NCBI GenBank assembly: GCA_030765045.1
Contig: CM060963.1
Location: 114,436,235 to 114,500,234 of the forward strand
Length of the DNA: 64,000 nt
Reading direction: 5' to 3'
DNA from: Tenodera sinensis
Lineage: Eukaryota; Arthropoda; Insecta; Mantodea; Mantidae
Part shown: positions 10,561-23,627 of the stretch, piece after piece
Position numbering within the stretch: the stretch's first letter is position 1
Layout of the letters: the number at the start of each line of letters is the position of its first letter
Position numbers and translations under genes: made by a program
Notes under the pieces: generated by a model
What the model was told of the DNA's origin: nothing
Seen by the model: only the letters and a program-made list of their open reading frames with translations
Databases searched by the model: none

Positions 10561-12470
10561 GATTGGTATAGACCTTCCTTTTCTCCATTTTCTGCTTTTC
10601 TACTAGCTTTTTATATTCAGGGCATCGCATGGATTCTGCCTTATGCTTGGTTGACTGACATAAGTAGCATTTAGTTGGGTTTTTACAATCTTTAATTTTA
10701 TGCTCCTTGTCACCGCAATTATGACACAGTTGTACCACGTCTTCAAATGAGCAATTCTTCGCCATATGGCCTACCTTTTGACATTTGTAACATATTTTTA
10801 GATTGCTTACTTCCTTAACTCTCCATCTGTCCCATCCGTCTCCAATTTTTTTCTGTTAATCAGTCAATTAGCAGCTTCAGTGTTGACAGTTAAAAACGCA
10901 TATTTCACCCCTTGTGAATTTGCTCTTTCTGCCATTTTTAAATTAAAGATCTCCTCATTTGTGTTCAATTCTTGTTTCACTATTTTTATTACTTCGTCTT
11001 CGTGTACAGTCTCATCTTTGTCTAGAATCATAACTGTTTTCTTTCTTGCCTGTACTTCAACCTCTGCAATATTTGCTAGTTTAGCTGTTAACAACTGCTT
11101 AAAAGCGTTTCCTTCATTTACGTAATTTCCTTTTATTTTCAGTTGGACATTTCCATCTCTATTTTTACTTTTCTGATTAATGGTTACTCCTTTAATATTT
11201 ACCTTTTCTTTAACATTCTTGATAATATCAGCATATGTCTTTCCCCAATGAGCTTAATAATTAACACATCCTCATATAATGATTTTCTTCTTCTGACTTC
11301 CTCCATTTGGTCGTCCTGTATTGCACATTCTCCTTCTCTCTTACTGTACATTGGTATTTGGATATCATTTCTCCTCCCGAAGTATTCCAGAATTTTCCTG
11401 GTAACTCTCGCATCTTGTAAGTTTCCCTTCTTTATCATCTGTCCCTTTAGTGATGATGATTAGGTCTTCGTCTTCCTCCTTTAATACTTCACCTTTTATC
11501 AACTGGCTGTTTGTATACACCTCTTCTGGCCAAATTTCTTCAGTTAGCTTTTGTAGTTCTTCCTCACTTAGATCCTAATTTAATTTCGTATTTATTTCCG
11601 CAGTTTTCCATTGTCTTTCTAATATCTTCTTATCTATTGTCTGAATGCTTGCATCAGTTGTTTGTTTGACTCTTATCTTTGCATTCTCTGCAAGCTCTTC
11701 CAAAATTTTGGGTATGAAGTTCATTGTCCCAGGTATTCTTTTCATTAATCACCAAGTGTTCTAATGACATCCTTTATTTCCTTTTTAGTATTTGGAATAT
11801 CTTTTATTACCTTGCTCAGTACTGCGATTTCCTTCGCCATTTTCTGCATTAATTCCTGATGCATATGGCGCTCTTTCTCTACTTTTTGAAGAAACAAATC
11901 TTGTTCTTCTCTACTCCTCAGTTTTTCAGGAGTCTCCAGTCGTTTCCTTTTAGTCTCAGGTTCAGTCGTACTGGGTTTACTTAATCACTTTGCACTGTAC
12001 CTAGGGTACTTTGAGAAACAATGGCCAACTTCACATTGCCAGTTGAACTCCGACGCTGGGGGGGGGGGGGGGGGGGAGATCGTCCAATTAAAGGTCGTCT
12101 TCTGAAAGGATCATAATTCCCTTCAAGGTGATATATTCCTTGTTCTAGTGTTTGTCATTCCATTTCACTTGTTCCAGTAGCATTATCTTGCTTCCCGGCC
12201 TGGTTCCCCACCGTAGACACAGCGCTGTAGCTGGTTGACGGTCGGGTGGGGCCTGCCCTCACACCACCATTCCCGACCGGTTCTGGGAATCCGACGCCCC
12301 TGTCCCGTAAACTAAACTCTTCTGAAGACCTTTCCATATTTTCAATTATAATACATGCCCAATTTCTTAGCCGGTCGGCACCATATAAATCCAGCCTAGC
12401 CAGAGCCCTGTTAGTCGTCCAAGATCTTAGTTTGGACGTTGCCCGCCCCACACATGGCCGAAGTAACATG
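10560..12470 (-). pseudogene. LINE-A ORF1 (gag-like, zinc-knuckle protein)
   Basis: ORF1 proteins of this group bind element RNA. The C-terminal end shows three consecutive CCHC knuckles: CYKCQKVGHMAKNC, CHNCGDKEHKIKDC and CYLCQSTKHKAESMRC (plus-strand 10803-10620). Upstream lies a charged helical stretch (HMHQELMQKMAKEIAVL near 11870). An N-terminal part begins at Met 12469 (LRSWTTNRALARLDLYGADR). A TGA at about 12153, an 18-base C tract on this strand (12059-12076) and many further stops break the frame. The knuckle region overlaps or abuts the start of ORF2, as is usual for R1- and I-group LINEs. The assignment of the N-terminal part is less certain than that of the knuckles. Confidence 0.75.
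12059..12076 (+). repeat. G18 homopolymer inside LINE-A ORF1
   Basis: This is an uninterrupted run of 18 G (C on the coding strand, translating as a proline run). It is probably a replication-slippage expansion within the dead ORF1, or an assembly or sequencing artefact. Confidence 0.9.
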
Positions 12471-12719
12471 CCGGACGTAGGGTTGGTCTTTGTGGGGCTA
12501 TCATAGACAGTAGATAGTCAGGGGTGGAATCAGTACCTCACCTTGGCCCGTATACCCAGAAGAATTACTTGAGCTATGTTGGTGAGGTTATCATGCTCTT
12601 GCAGGTGGGATTCTGGGCGTAAGGGTTTAAAGCAGGAAGTAATGTAAAATTACTTACTTGCGTACTTACCATTTGCTGTCTTCTTGGTACATTTGACTGC
12701 CGTAGTGGTGGTTCGTTGC

Positions 12720-14075
12720 TGCGCGTTGGTCGTCATAAGGAGTTTGCATTCTTGGAACTGAAATGAAAAAGAAAAAAAGGTTTTCACGTGGGTATGAGTT
12801 CCTGGAGGTATTGCTGTACAGGGCAGGCCCTGCCTTTTTGGTGAGAGTTCGATCGAAGAGTGATAGTGGTCATTTCTGTTTGTCCCATGTGGGGCTGTAT
12901 TGCCCTAAATTCTGTATCAGTGGATTATGGTGTTTGGGTGCCTGCGTATAAAGGTTGTTTGCTAGTTTCTTAATGAATTGTTCTATGATATGTAATTTTA
13001 ACTCAGGGTGCAAAATTTCGCAGGGAGCCATTCTCGGAACCTTGTTAGCCTGTCTCAGTGGTTTATTTTGCAAGGTCTGCAACATTTTTATGTGTGTGTG
13101 GGTGCAGTGCGCCCATACAGGTGCCGCGTACGTCATTGTTGGTTGGAGCTTGCTGCTTAGCGTCGTCTTGTGGTTTAGTAGCGGGTATATGCAACTCAAT
13201 TGAGCATAGGCCGGTTGTCTGACCCATCTTACATGCGGAGCAAAGGTGAGACGGTAGTCCAATGTGACACCAATATATTTTACCTGTTTGGACCAGGTGA
13301 TTTCTTCTTGCAGTATTTTGAGGGGTGCAAGAGGTTTTCTGTATGACGTGCTTTTCGTACATTGTTGAGTACGAGCTTCGGCTGCAAAGAGCTGGCGGCA
13401 ACGGCTGTGTCATCTGCGTACATGCCTGTGTCGTTTTGCGAAATGGGATTGTCATTGACGTATATGTTGAAGAGGACTGGCGAGAGTACATTACCCTGGG
13501 GTACTCCTGCTTTTAGTACCTTTGTCGCGGATGTGTTTTGGGGGGTTTTATCATGAAGGTGCATCCTATTAGGTTTGTGAACTACGAGTTTGGTCAAGAT
13601 GTCATTGAGGTTAAATTGGTGGAGCTAATATAACAGGCTCGGGTGCTGAATGGAGTCGAATGCACGTTGGACATCAAGGAAGAGTATGCCAATGCTCTTC
13701 TTCTGGTTGAAGCCCTGAGTGATGCTTTCGGTGCATCACATCAGCTGATGCATTGTCGAGTGTCGTGCGCGGAAGCCGAATTGCTCAGGAGTTATTACGT
13801 CATATCGAATAAGGAGGGTGTTTACTCTCTTAAGTGTTATCTTTTCCACTACCTTACTCATAGTGTTAAGTAGGATAATTGGCCTGTAGTTATTTGGGTT
13901 TTGTGGGCCTTTTCTGGTTTCGGGAACATCAACACCAGTGCATGTTTACAGTGACTTGGAAAGTACTCGTTCTGGAGTCAGTAGTTCCAAATTTCTGTGA
14001 AGTTTTCAAGGTGGTGGGCATCCATTGTTTCAGCATCCGGTAGTGTATTTTTGGAGAACTTAATTAATTAATTAG
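12720..14075 (-). mobile_element. LINE-B, Jockey-like LINE 3' half with RT
   Basis: On the minus strand this remnant starts inside the reverse transcriptase (ALVLMFPKPEKAHK). It continues with NNYRPIILLNTMSKVVEK, EQFGFRARHSTMHQL, ILFLDVQRAFDSI, AGVPQGNVLSPVLFNIY and MYADDTAVAAS, so the catalytic block-A Asp and the YADD pair are both visible. The C-terminal part reads LDYRLTF-like, TYAAPVWAH, LQTLQNKPLRQ and HNPLIQNLGQY, and stops at about 12870. Several frameshifts (for example near 13260-13280 and 13600) and in-frame stops make it dead. The 5' end is cut at about 14075, close to the oppositely oriented LINE-C copy 2. It differs in sequence from both LINE-A and LINE-C. Confidence 0.8.
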
Positions 14076-14149
14076 TTAAACATTTTAGGGAAAAATAGCT
14101 TATATACTCTCTGCTGACCCAATCAGACAGCACCGGTTCGCCAATGGTG

Positions 14150-14735
14150 GACGTCAAGGAGAGGCTCCGCCCAGAGAATATCGGTGGCTCAAACTACGAG
14201 TACCTTCCACAGATAGCAGGCCGTGCAGAAGATAGCGCTCAGAATGATCTACGATACCAACCGTAGATTTCCGTCCCATATCCTTCACACTCATTCTGGC
14301 ATTCCACACATTGTGGTCGTTGTACGTGAAGGAGCTTGCACAATGTACGCCAAACTTACACCACATCCAAACCAATTAATCAACACCCTGGGACAGTATG
14401 ACCACCGCCTTCCCAGGAGGTGCAAAAGCTATCGCTTACTCAACGATGCCTTGGGGTGGTGAGCTCCTCTGCTTCGTCATTTCATCAACCTCGGTTTCTC
14501 GCTAACTGACACTACTTAGTTGCTGGTCACACAAGGGTCCGACTAAATGCGCAGTTCTGGGCACTGAGTGCACTAGGATGGACAGACATTCTGGCTGTGT
14601 TCCTAATCCAAAGTCGGTAGCAAGCAAGAGAAACCAAACATCACCATCATCAAACAAAGACACAGAAGCTTGTGAATAAAGACAACACCTTTCATTGCTC
14701 ACGGGTAAATCCGTACTAAACGGATATCGTAACTT
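14150..14735 (+). mobile_element. LINE-C copy 2, 3' end
   Basis: This is the plus-strand partner of the 6690-7340 copy. It reads QKIALRMIYDTNRRFPSHIL, GIPHI, YAKLTPHPNQLINTLGQYDH and a closing RLLNDALG at about 14456, and then a 3' untranslated region closely matching copy 1. Compared with copy 1 it has an extra insertion after GIPHI (VVVVREGACT-like). It is 5'-truncated against LINE-B and ends at the foldback MITE that begins at about 14733. Confidence 0.7.
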
Positions 14736-14933
14736 ACAACGTGTAAGTACTTAAGTCCTGGGCTTCTAGTTTAACCAACTATAAGGTCAATTAATGTAAT
14801 TAATGTTTTTTTTTCACAAAATAGCCGTGTGTGGGACATGCTTAGATTTACCGGGAAAAACATTAATTACACCAATTGACCTTATAGTGGGTTAAACTAA
14901 AAGCCCAGAACTTAAGTCCTTGCACGTTGTAAG
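14733..14933. mobile_element. Foldback MITE with ~78-bp arms
   Basis: The left arm (14733-14812) begins CTTACAACGTG and runs through TTAAGTCCTGGGCTT, AAGGTCAATT and TAATGTTTTT. The right arm (14856-14933) is its inverted copy and ends CACGTTGTAAG. The arms match closely over about 78 bp with a spacer of roughly 40 bp, so the whole unit can fold into one long hairpin. There is no coding capacity. The immediate flanks do not give a clear target duplication. Confidence 0.75.
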
Positions 14934-15035
14934 TCGCTATTAAGGTATGTTATCTTAGAGTTAATTGACATCTCCTTGTGTTTACAGGGAATAATGCAAG
15001 TGAGTTGGAAAATTTAATGTCATATCGGCACGTTG

Positions 15036-15107
15036 GCCATGATAGCTTAGTGATTAGAGCAGCGGGACGGCAACCGATACATCCGTGGTTCAAATCCCGG
15101 TCATGGC
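15036..15107 (+). mobile_element. tRNA-like element with intact acceptor stem
   Basis: This is a 72-nt tRNA-shaped unit. The 7-bp acceptor stem GCCATGA/TCATGGC is perfect, the D stem GCTT/GAGC closes, the A box (TAGCTTAGTGATTAGAGC) is good, and the B box (GTGGTTCAAATCC) is near canonical. The anticodon stem and T stem do not pair cleanly, and there is no clear anticodon loop. It is therefore more likely a tRNA-derived SINE head or a tRNA pseudogene than a working tRNA. Confidence 0.5.
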
Positions 15108-15109
15108 AC

Positions 15110-16180
15110 TCAATTTTTCAGTCCCACTCTACCCTTGCCAATCATAGCTGTCTGTGCTGACTATTTAAGCTTTTCAAGCCGCCTTACAACGTAGTTGAAT
15201 GAGTTTGGAAATTATTGATATTGTCACATTTATTATGTTTTTTATCTCTTTGGTCCATTTGATGATGACATTTTATACCTTAAATATTAAGTTCGTATTT
15301 CGTTGGGAATCAAGTAACAAAGAGCATTTGAAACTGTTGAAAGTGACTCTTATGGAATTACCTAAGTAATATGTCTTCACGGTGTTCAGACCAGCAAATA
15401 CAGCCGTTTACAATGAGGAGTATAATGAAGGGGATAAAGCAATGACAAGAGCAAGTCCTGTGTATATTATTAGGACAATAGCTGCCAACATCCTCCATGC
15501 CCTCCGCACTTGTCGACTATAATTTTAGTATTATCTTTCATGATATATCTACATAGGTTCAGGTACAGGTAATATATGTATCTAGTAAGTTCTGCATCTA
15601 TAACCAATGTAAGCTGTCATACAGAAATGAAAGTCACGAGACTTAATGGAAATATAGTGCAAAATTGGATTAAACTGACCGGTACAATTAATAGGTTTTC
15701 TTAGACCAGAAAACGGATGTTCTTGCAATTATTTCGCCCTTTACAGGAGTGCAAACTTATATAAATTTTACTGAAACCATTTGATCCTCTAGAGAACAAG
15801 TTTATTTTGCTTCAATCCATTTTTTGTTATCACAATATAAGTCATTGAGCTTTTTAGGAGACATCACAGTTATTGATGAGCTTTCTCTTTAAGCGTTATT
15901 TTTGAAAGTGTGTAATACTTTTAGTATTTATATATAGGCTAAAATACGTGTATGCTACTTAAATGTTGATGACCATATATGGTCATATACAGACATAATT
16001 GGTTGAGGTTAAACATCCTCTGCATAAAGGAAGGAATTTTGCTATAGTGTATCGAAAAAGTTCTTATGTTATTTTAAAAGCCCCCTGCAGCTTTCTGTCC
16101 TGATCTTTGAACTCCATAGCCTTTGCTCTTTTTGTTCGTTCATTTTTGAAATTGAGATGTGGTTTGTTTATAATATTAAT
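15110..16180. other. Unassigned AT-rich sequence
   Basis: No gene or repeat is recognised. The first part may be the body of the SINE whose head is at 15036-15107, but no tail could be defined. Confidence 0.35.
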
Positions 16181-16184
16181 AGCA

Positions 16185-16532
<348 letters not shown>

Positions 16533-16736
16533 AGTGTCATAATGAAGGTTAAATGCCAGAGTCATATGAGAGTCACCATTGAGCTGGAATTTTGCTATTC
16601 AGGAGACTTCTTTTACATGCTAGTTAATCTGTTCAAATGAAAGTGTCACATTTAAACATATAACTTTGTCAACTATTTATTTGTGCCAACAAACTTACTG
16701 CTGGTGTTTTTAAACACTCAAGCCGTGTTTGGGCTT

Positions 16737-16846
16737 GAGAGGTAGAACTGGAACTTAAAAATTCAATGCCACGCCTGGTAAGCGGAGGGTGTGTGGTTCA
16801 AATCCCAGCTGTGGCTGTGAATTTTTAAGTTATAGTTCTACCTCTC
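16737..16846. mobile_element. 110-bp hairpin enclosing a tRNA B-box
   Basis: GAGAGGTAGAACTGGAACTT at 16737 and onward is repeated inverted at 16818-16846 with 27 of 29 bases matching. A second inner inverted pair (GCCACGCCTGG / CCAGCTGTGGC) extends the stem. The loop carries GTGTGGTTCAAATCCC, a good polymerase III B box. The unit looks like a foldback element built around a partial tRNA. Confidence 0.6.
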
Positions 16847-16849
16847 ATA

Positions 16850-19775
16850 TAACTGTGTTATTCAGGTCGATGATCTGATTAATCCTTATATAATTTGTAT
16901 TATCATCGTCTATTTGACTTAGGCCTTATTGTTTGTTCCCGTTCCAGTTTTTCTGCTCAGTCATTCCAACGATGCACATTAATAAGAAGGACATGGAATA
17001 GGATGTGAGGATAGCTTATTAATTGTGCTGGTAGTGGCAGTAAAGCTCGTTTTGATGGTCATTACAATGGCGGTGGAAAGTGGTTGTAATGGTCTGAGGT
17101 CTGAATACAAGGATATTAACGAAGTAAGTACTTTCAGTAGCTGGGCTGGATGAAATATTTCCGAAATTACTTTAGACACATTATCCTACATTTTTGACAC
17201 AACTAAACTTCCTGCAGTTCACAAAAATTTCTTACAAGGGGAATTTTCAGAAAATAAATTTCTTGGTAAAGCCGTTGCATCTTTTTTGTACATTCTTATA
17301 TGAGACAGATTCTTTTGTATAGGCTCTCAGGCATTTTTTAATGTTGCTGATTTATTCAAAAGACAGGAAACATAAAGTATCATGTTAGTTAATTATGAGA
17401 CATAATAAACAAAAACATTTATGAGTTACATTGAAACCAGTTGTAAATCTTAGTTAGAGAATAAGTTTATGAATGGGATTCACGTGTTCATGTTCGCAAT
17501 AGGCAGCGATAGTGAAAAGTTAAGTAATTAAGAAGACGTGAAAAAATAATTTAAAAAAGAAGACGCAAATTGCTAAACTTCGTGCCTGAAGTGAAAATAT
17601 TAAAATATAATTCTTAATTTGTGTTATAAATATGGTGAAAAGGTACACAACTATGATTTTAAGTTATTGGTACGTTTTAAAGTGTTATTTCAAAGCAAGT
17701 ATTTTTATAGTTACGGCTTCGGAATCATCATGCTGAGAACACAAAGGAATCGTCATGCTCCGACTGAAACTTGGTCGAAGCAATAAAGGGACAATAAATG
17801 CTAAAATCAATGTCTACATTGCACTGAGTGTAAACATATTTTAAGGGAATTCGTGAAAGTGGAGCAACACAAACAGCGCAAGCTCCAACACTCACATTAC
17901 AGACCCGTACCAAATGGCGTCGCAACGCGAAGCCAACACTCATTTAAAAGTAGTCCCAAATAAGAGTGCGGCTCGAGAAGGAATACCAAAACAAGAGAGA
18001 AATAAGAAAAAAGAAGAAAGAGGAGCACACTATTTGTAACTAAAATGCTACTTAGAAGCAAATCTCATCAAATCCACACGTCAGGAGAATCAGTTATCCC
18101 TACTTTCTGTCTATGCAACCCACGCATTCGCTTTGCAATAATTTTTTTATAACTTATGGTATGAAGTACAGTTAAGCGTTCCTGGACATATCATGTGTCA
18201 ATATCTAAAAGATCCCTGAACACTGATGTACTGCAAGAGCTAAAACATAAATATTTTCGTAGACTAGAAAACAAATTGAAAACGAAATGTCTCATGTGAG
18301 AGAAATTAGTCGAGTCTTCCTGTAGTCAAATGGGCTCGACTAAACTAAATGGATATTTCGTATGTTCAAATCTAAACAAATAATGCTTTCGTTGATCATC
18401 AATCGTGACGATTGACGCCTTCGGCAAAGAGTGGAAAACGAATTTCTGAGGAAGTACTTTAAATGTTGTAGTAGATGAAACAGTTGCCTGCAATATGTTT
18501 ACTACACCGCTGTGTGCAGATGTTCCAAGTACACTCAAACTTATGGAAGTAAAGGTACCGTTTTGTAATAAAACTAAAGAGACAATGACTGCCACTAGCT
18601 TTGCAACGTGAAGACCAAGGTCATCATAAGTTTCATGCTGAGCTGGTGGACTCTGTTGATCTGAAAACTCCTACAGATTCGTTCCGCTGTAAAATTGCAG
18701 TGCAGTTTGCGAACGATTTTACGATTGGCTCGTTCCAATCTCTCTCGAGTACTGCATGGCCTGCTGAGAACTGTTAACCTCTGCCCATCAACCGCTCCAT
18801 GCTTGTCACATTACTCAGTTCTAAAAGACTTATGCTACGTTTCACCGACCTACGACATATTTAACTTGACGGATGTTAAACCACGCTTCGTCAATTTTTA
18901 TCTTATAGTGAACACTAATCACATCAAAATGGCGGTGTGTCAACTGTAATGTCCGAAGGCAGGCAACAAATATGTTTGTGACGTCTCTTTTCATTGCCTC
19001 AAGTTGTGCCTTTGCAAACAAAAGAAGCGTAGGATATATTTTTTCGACGATGGTGTTCTTTGATCCGCTTGTTGTTCATGCAGTCGTGGTCGAAAGTTCA
19101 ATTGCCTAGTTCAGTGCTGCTAAATCTACTTGCCTGCTTTGCCTATTTTACTGCACTACTACTAAATCCTCTACCTTTTGATGTGCTTATCAACGCAGAC
19201 ATGGATCATAGACATATTTGGTACTTCAAGTTTAACCCTCCTTGATCGCTTAGGGCCTGGGAGACCACATAGGTTTAGTTAAAGTTATAGTTTTTGAAGT
19301 AACGGACCTATGTAATTGCCTGACTAGGATATCTAGTGTTACAACTTACTGGATTGTTTTCTGGAGCGACAACCTTGTCTGTTTACTTCTTTAGCTGCAA
19401 GAATGACTAATCGGCAGTTACATTTCGCGCAGATCAACCAGACCCTGCGTGCCTACTCTCGTTACATATTACACTCCTCGTTTGTTGTGCAATACTGCTT
19501 TACCATTGCAAGTAGTACATTACTACTTCTCAAAAACAAGAGTAAAAGATAATATGATGTACAAAACCCCAAGGATTTGGAAGAAATGCATCACCTACTT
19601 GGTGATGATAATGCCTTAAAATGACATGTTGTATGAATCAGATGATTTCAATTTTATTATGAAAGTAAGCTGACAACAAAATCTCCAGATTCAGAAACCG
19701 ATAATAATGCACAGGATGAAAGCAATCTGTGTGATAATAACGTGTGTTTTATAGGTAATATCATACGCGTATCAA
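16850..19775. other. Unassigned AT-rich sequence
   Basis: Several frames of 60-90 codons occur (16979-17179 and 18326-18595 on the minus strand; 18695-18949 on the plus strand). None contains a motif I recognise. The 18600-19250 part has a more even base composition and could be an old transposon, but this cannot be supported from sequence reading alone. Confidence 0.35.
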
Positions 19776-19778
19776 ATT

Positions 19779-20141
<363 letters not shown>

Positions 20142-21180
20142 ACAAATTATAATGTATACTGTACCCATACTACATTTTGTCTAATTTCGATCTATCTAGT
20201 AAGATAATGGTAATAAAAGCCATGTATGTTTAAGCTAAATGAAACTTAACATGGGAGTGAAGGAAAAATAAAATTTAATATAATAAATATAAGCATCTAA
20301 TCACAAAAATATAGCGTGACTAATATTAATATTAAACCTTACCCCTGTCATTTATGTTTATTTGTTACTTCTAACATTAGCTTATGACTTAATACGTTTA
20401 AATTGATATCTTTAACATTTTTAAGATCAGCAACCGAGCGTAGTTTTATAAGTATTCACCGCAACTATAGGGTTGATGTTGATGACTTTTCTAGGGAAAA
20501 CACCATGTTAAGCACAGTAACTAATTGTAATTTTGCCTAAAGCCATTTGCATTATTCACTTACGTTGAAAATCTGGTACACAATACACATGTGTATCAAA
20601 ATAAAAATATACCTGGTTTTCGATATTTCTGTTTTGTTTTGCCCTCTCAAGGCCAGCTTGAAAAACCACAAAATGATATACAATCAATAACTCAAGAGAG
20701 TATATATCCGCGCCCCCTTATCTATTGATCGTATTTCAGTATTTCGTCATGATTGGCACAACGTAATATTGCTGCGATATTAACATTACCTAATGCATTG
20801 AGTTCAAGTGGGCTGTTTATGTGCTGATTATTTACATTGTGCTTCTCAATAAATGCATTAGTATACGTACGATCTGTCACTACTCCTCTGCCCCACGCAT
20901 CACGATTTTCGAATAAATAACATGGAAAGAAAAATAGTGCATTCTGAACATCACACCCGCCGATTGATCTGTTTTAATTTTATAGGATTATTCCCTTATA
21001 TTTCTACCAGAGCAAGTCATGTATGTAGTAATAACTTTATATTTTGCTTTACGATTAAGAGTTATACTCTTCGGTTGAATTAATAATACTAAACGCATAT
21101 CCCTTCAACCTAGTTCCACAATTTAGAGTAGGTATTGAAACAAGACACACTCGTTTCGTATTAAATTTCTTCATACACTT
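20142..21180. other. Unassigned AT-rich sequence
   Basis: No coding signal or repeat structure is recognised here. Confidence 0.4.
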
Positions 21181-22030
<850 letters not shown>

Positions 22031-22189
22031 CCAGTACCAATAACCTTTTGACTTAACCTTAACTTTTAGAATAGGTCCCCCTAGCTCTTTAACTCTCACT
22101 TTCTACTTCAAATATCTACTTGGAAATGATCATTTTAATGAACCACCTACAAAATGCCCTATGTTCCTTGCACAAAGCAACATTTGGAC

Positions 22190-22850
22190 ATTAAAAGAAT
22201 CTGATGTGTTGGACTCACATGACTTTCTCTACTCTTGTACTAACCATTCTTACAAACTTTTATTCCTCTGTCTTCATCGTGATTGATGAGATAAACATCT
22301 GCAGAAATTATCTCATTGCTCGTTTTCTTGCACGCGCAAAGGGACTATGGGAATACAGTAGGCCTTAAGCGTGCTATGTTCCATTTGACAGAAGTACAAG
22401 TCCTCCAAAACTTACACAAATAATGTGGAATATCTCCTAAATGGTTCATTCTACAAAGAAATAATTTTGACATAAATTATGTGTTTTGCAAGACCTACAT
22501 TTTCTGTACAGTAAGATTTGATCTATTTCTTATGTTTACCACTTATGCAAAAGTCATCCAAAGCAAATAGGACCTCATGGGCTATAGCCAGAAAATTCAA
22601 AGCATACATTTCATTTGTCATAAAAATATCAATAAAATGTGGCATTTTAATCAAAATCGTTTGTCATTTTCAAGAAAATCAAAATTTTCGAAAAAGTTTC
22701 CATGTAAAGAGTAGTTTAGAGTAGAGAAATTTTGTTCAAAATCTTCGTGTCGCATCCTTGAAAGACGTTAAACTTAAATATCAAATTAGGGTTTTAACTG
22801 ACTTTTCGTTTTTGAGTTATGCTGTCCACAGGCTGTCAGACATAGACAAG
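22190..22850 (-). mobile_element. PAL foldback repeat, right arm (copy 2)
   Basis: This is the inverted partner of the arm at 21181-22030. It starts at the central sequence AATCTGATGTGTTGGACTCA with ACTTTCTCTACTCTTGTACT. It then passes through the same body in reverse (TCATTTGTCATAAAAATATC, TTGAAAGACGTTAAACTTAA) to GAGTTATGCTGTCCACAGGC near 22835. The outer third, with the CA tract and hairpin end, is missing because another PAL arm follows directly. Confidence 0.8.
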
Positions 22851-22854
22851 GAAC

Positions 22855-23566
22855 ATCTTTATAAAAATCTGATGTGTTGCATGAATTTCCCTACTCTTGT
22901 ACTAACCATTCTTATAAACTCTTATTCCTATATGTTCTTCGTGTTAGTTGAGATAAACATTTGTACAAATTACCTTATGCTTATTTTTTTGTAGGTGCAA
23001 GGGGAATGTTAGAATACAGTAGGCTTAGAGTGACAGTCAAATTTTTTAAACCTTTGAGATTACGTTCTCTTTGCACGCTTAACATATAAAAAATGAACGA
23101 TGTTCCGTTTCACCAAAGTTTTAAGCTTTCCGAAACTGACGCAAATAACAAGGAATATCTCCGAAATGGTGCACTCTACAAAAAAATTGTTTATACATAA
23201 ACTGAATGTTTTAGCGAGATTCATATTTTATAGTACGATTTTGTGTATCTCTTACGGTTTACGAGTTATTCAAAAGTCATCCAGAGTAAACAGGGCTACA
23301 TAGGCTATAGCCAAAAAATTCAAAATATACATTTCATTTGTCATACAAATATGAATAAAATATGGCATTTATATCAAAATCGTTGGAGTCATTTTCAAGA
23401 AAATCAAATTTTTTTTTAAGAATTTTCCATGTAAAGGGGAGTTGAGTTATTTTCTTCAAACTGTTCGTGTGCCATCCCTGAAAGACATTAACCTTAAATA
23501 CCAAGTTTAGTTTTTAACTGACTTTTCGTTTTTGAGTTATGCTGTCCACAGACTGACACACAGACA

Positions 23567-23627
<61 letters not shown>

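Larger units (their letters stand above)
7495..12650 (-). mobile_element. LINE-A, near full-length decayed R1-type non-LTR retrotransposon
   Basis: Read on the minus strand, this 5-kb element has the order expected of an R1/I-group LINE: ORF1 with a coiled-coil-like region and three CCHC zinc knuckles, then ORF2 with AP-type endonuclease, reverse transcriptase with GYADD, an R1-type C-terminal domain with a CCHC finger, a stop at 7646 and an A-rich tail (T-run at about 7495-7508 on the plus strand). Every ORF is broken by frameshifts and stops, so it is dead. The 5' boundary (about 12500-12650) is uncertain, and I could not find a target-site duplication. The remnants are described separately below. 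Confidence 0.85.

Noticed and set aside
15036..15107. Annotation as a functional tRNA gene
   Set aside because: The anticodon arm and T stem do not form, and no anticodon can be assigned.
17728..17943. Short Cys-containing minus-strand frame as a secreted peptide gene
   Set aside because: There is no convincing signal peptide, no recognised family and no support from the surrounding sequence.
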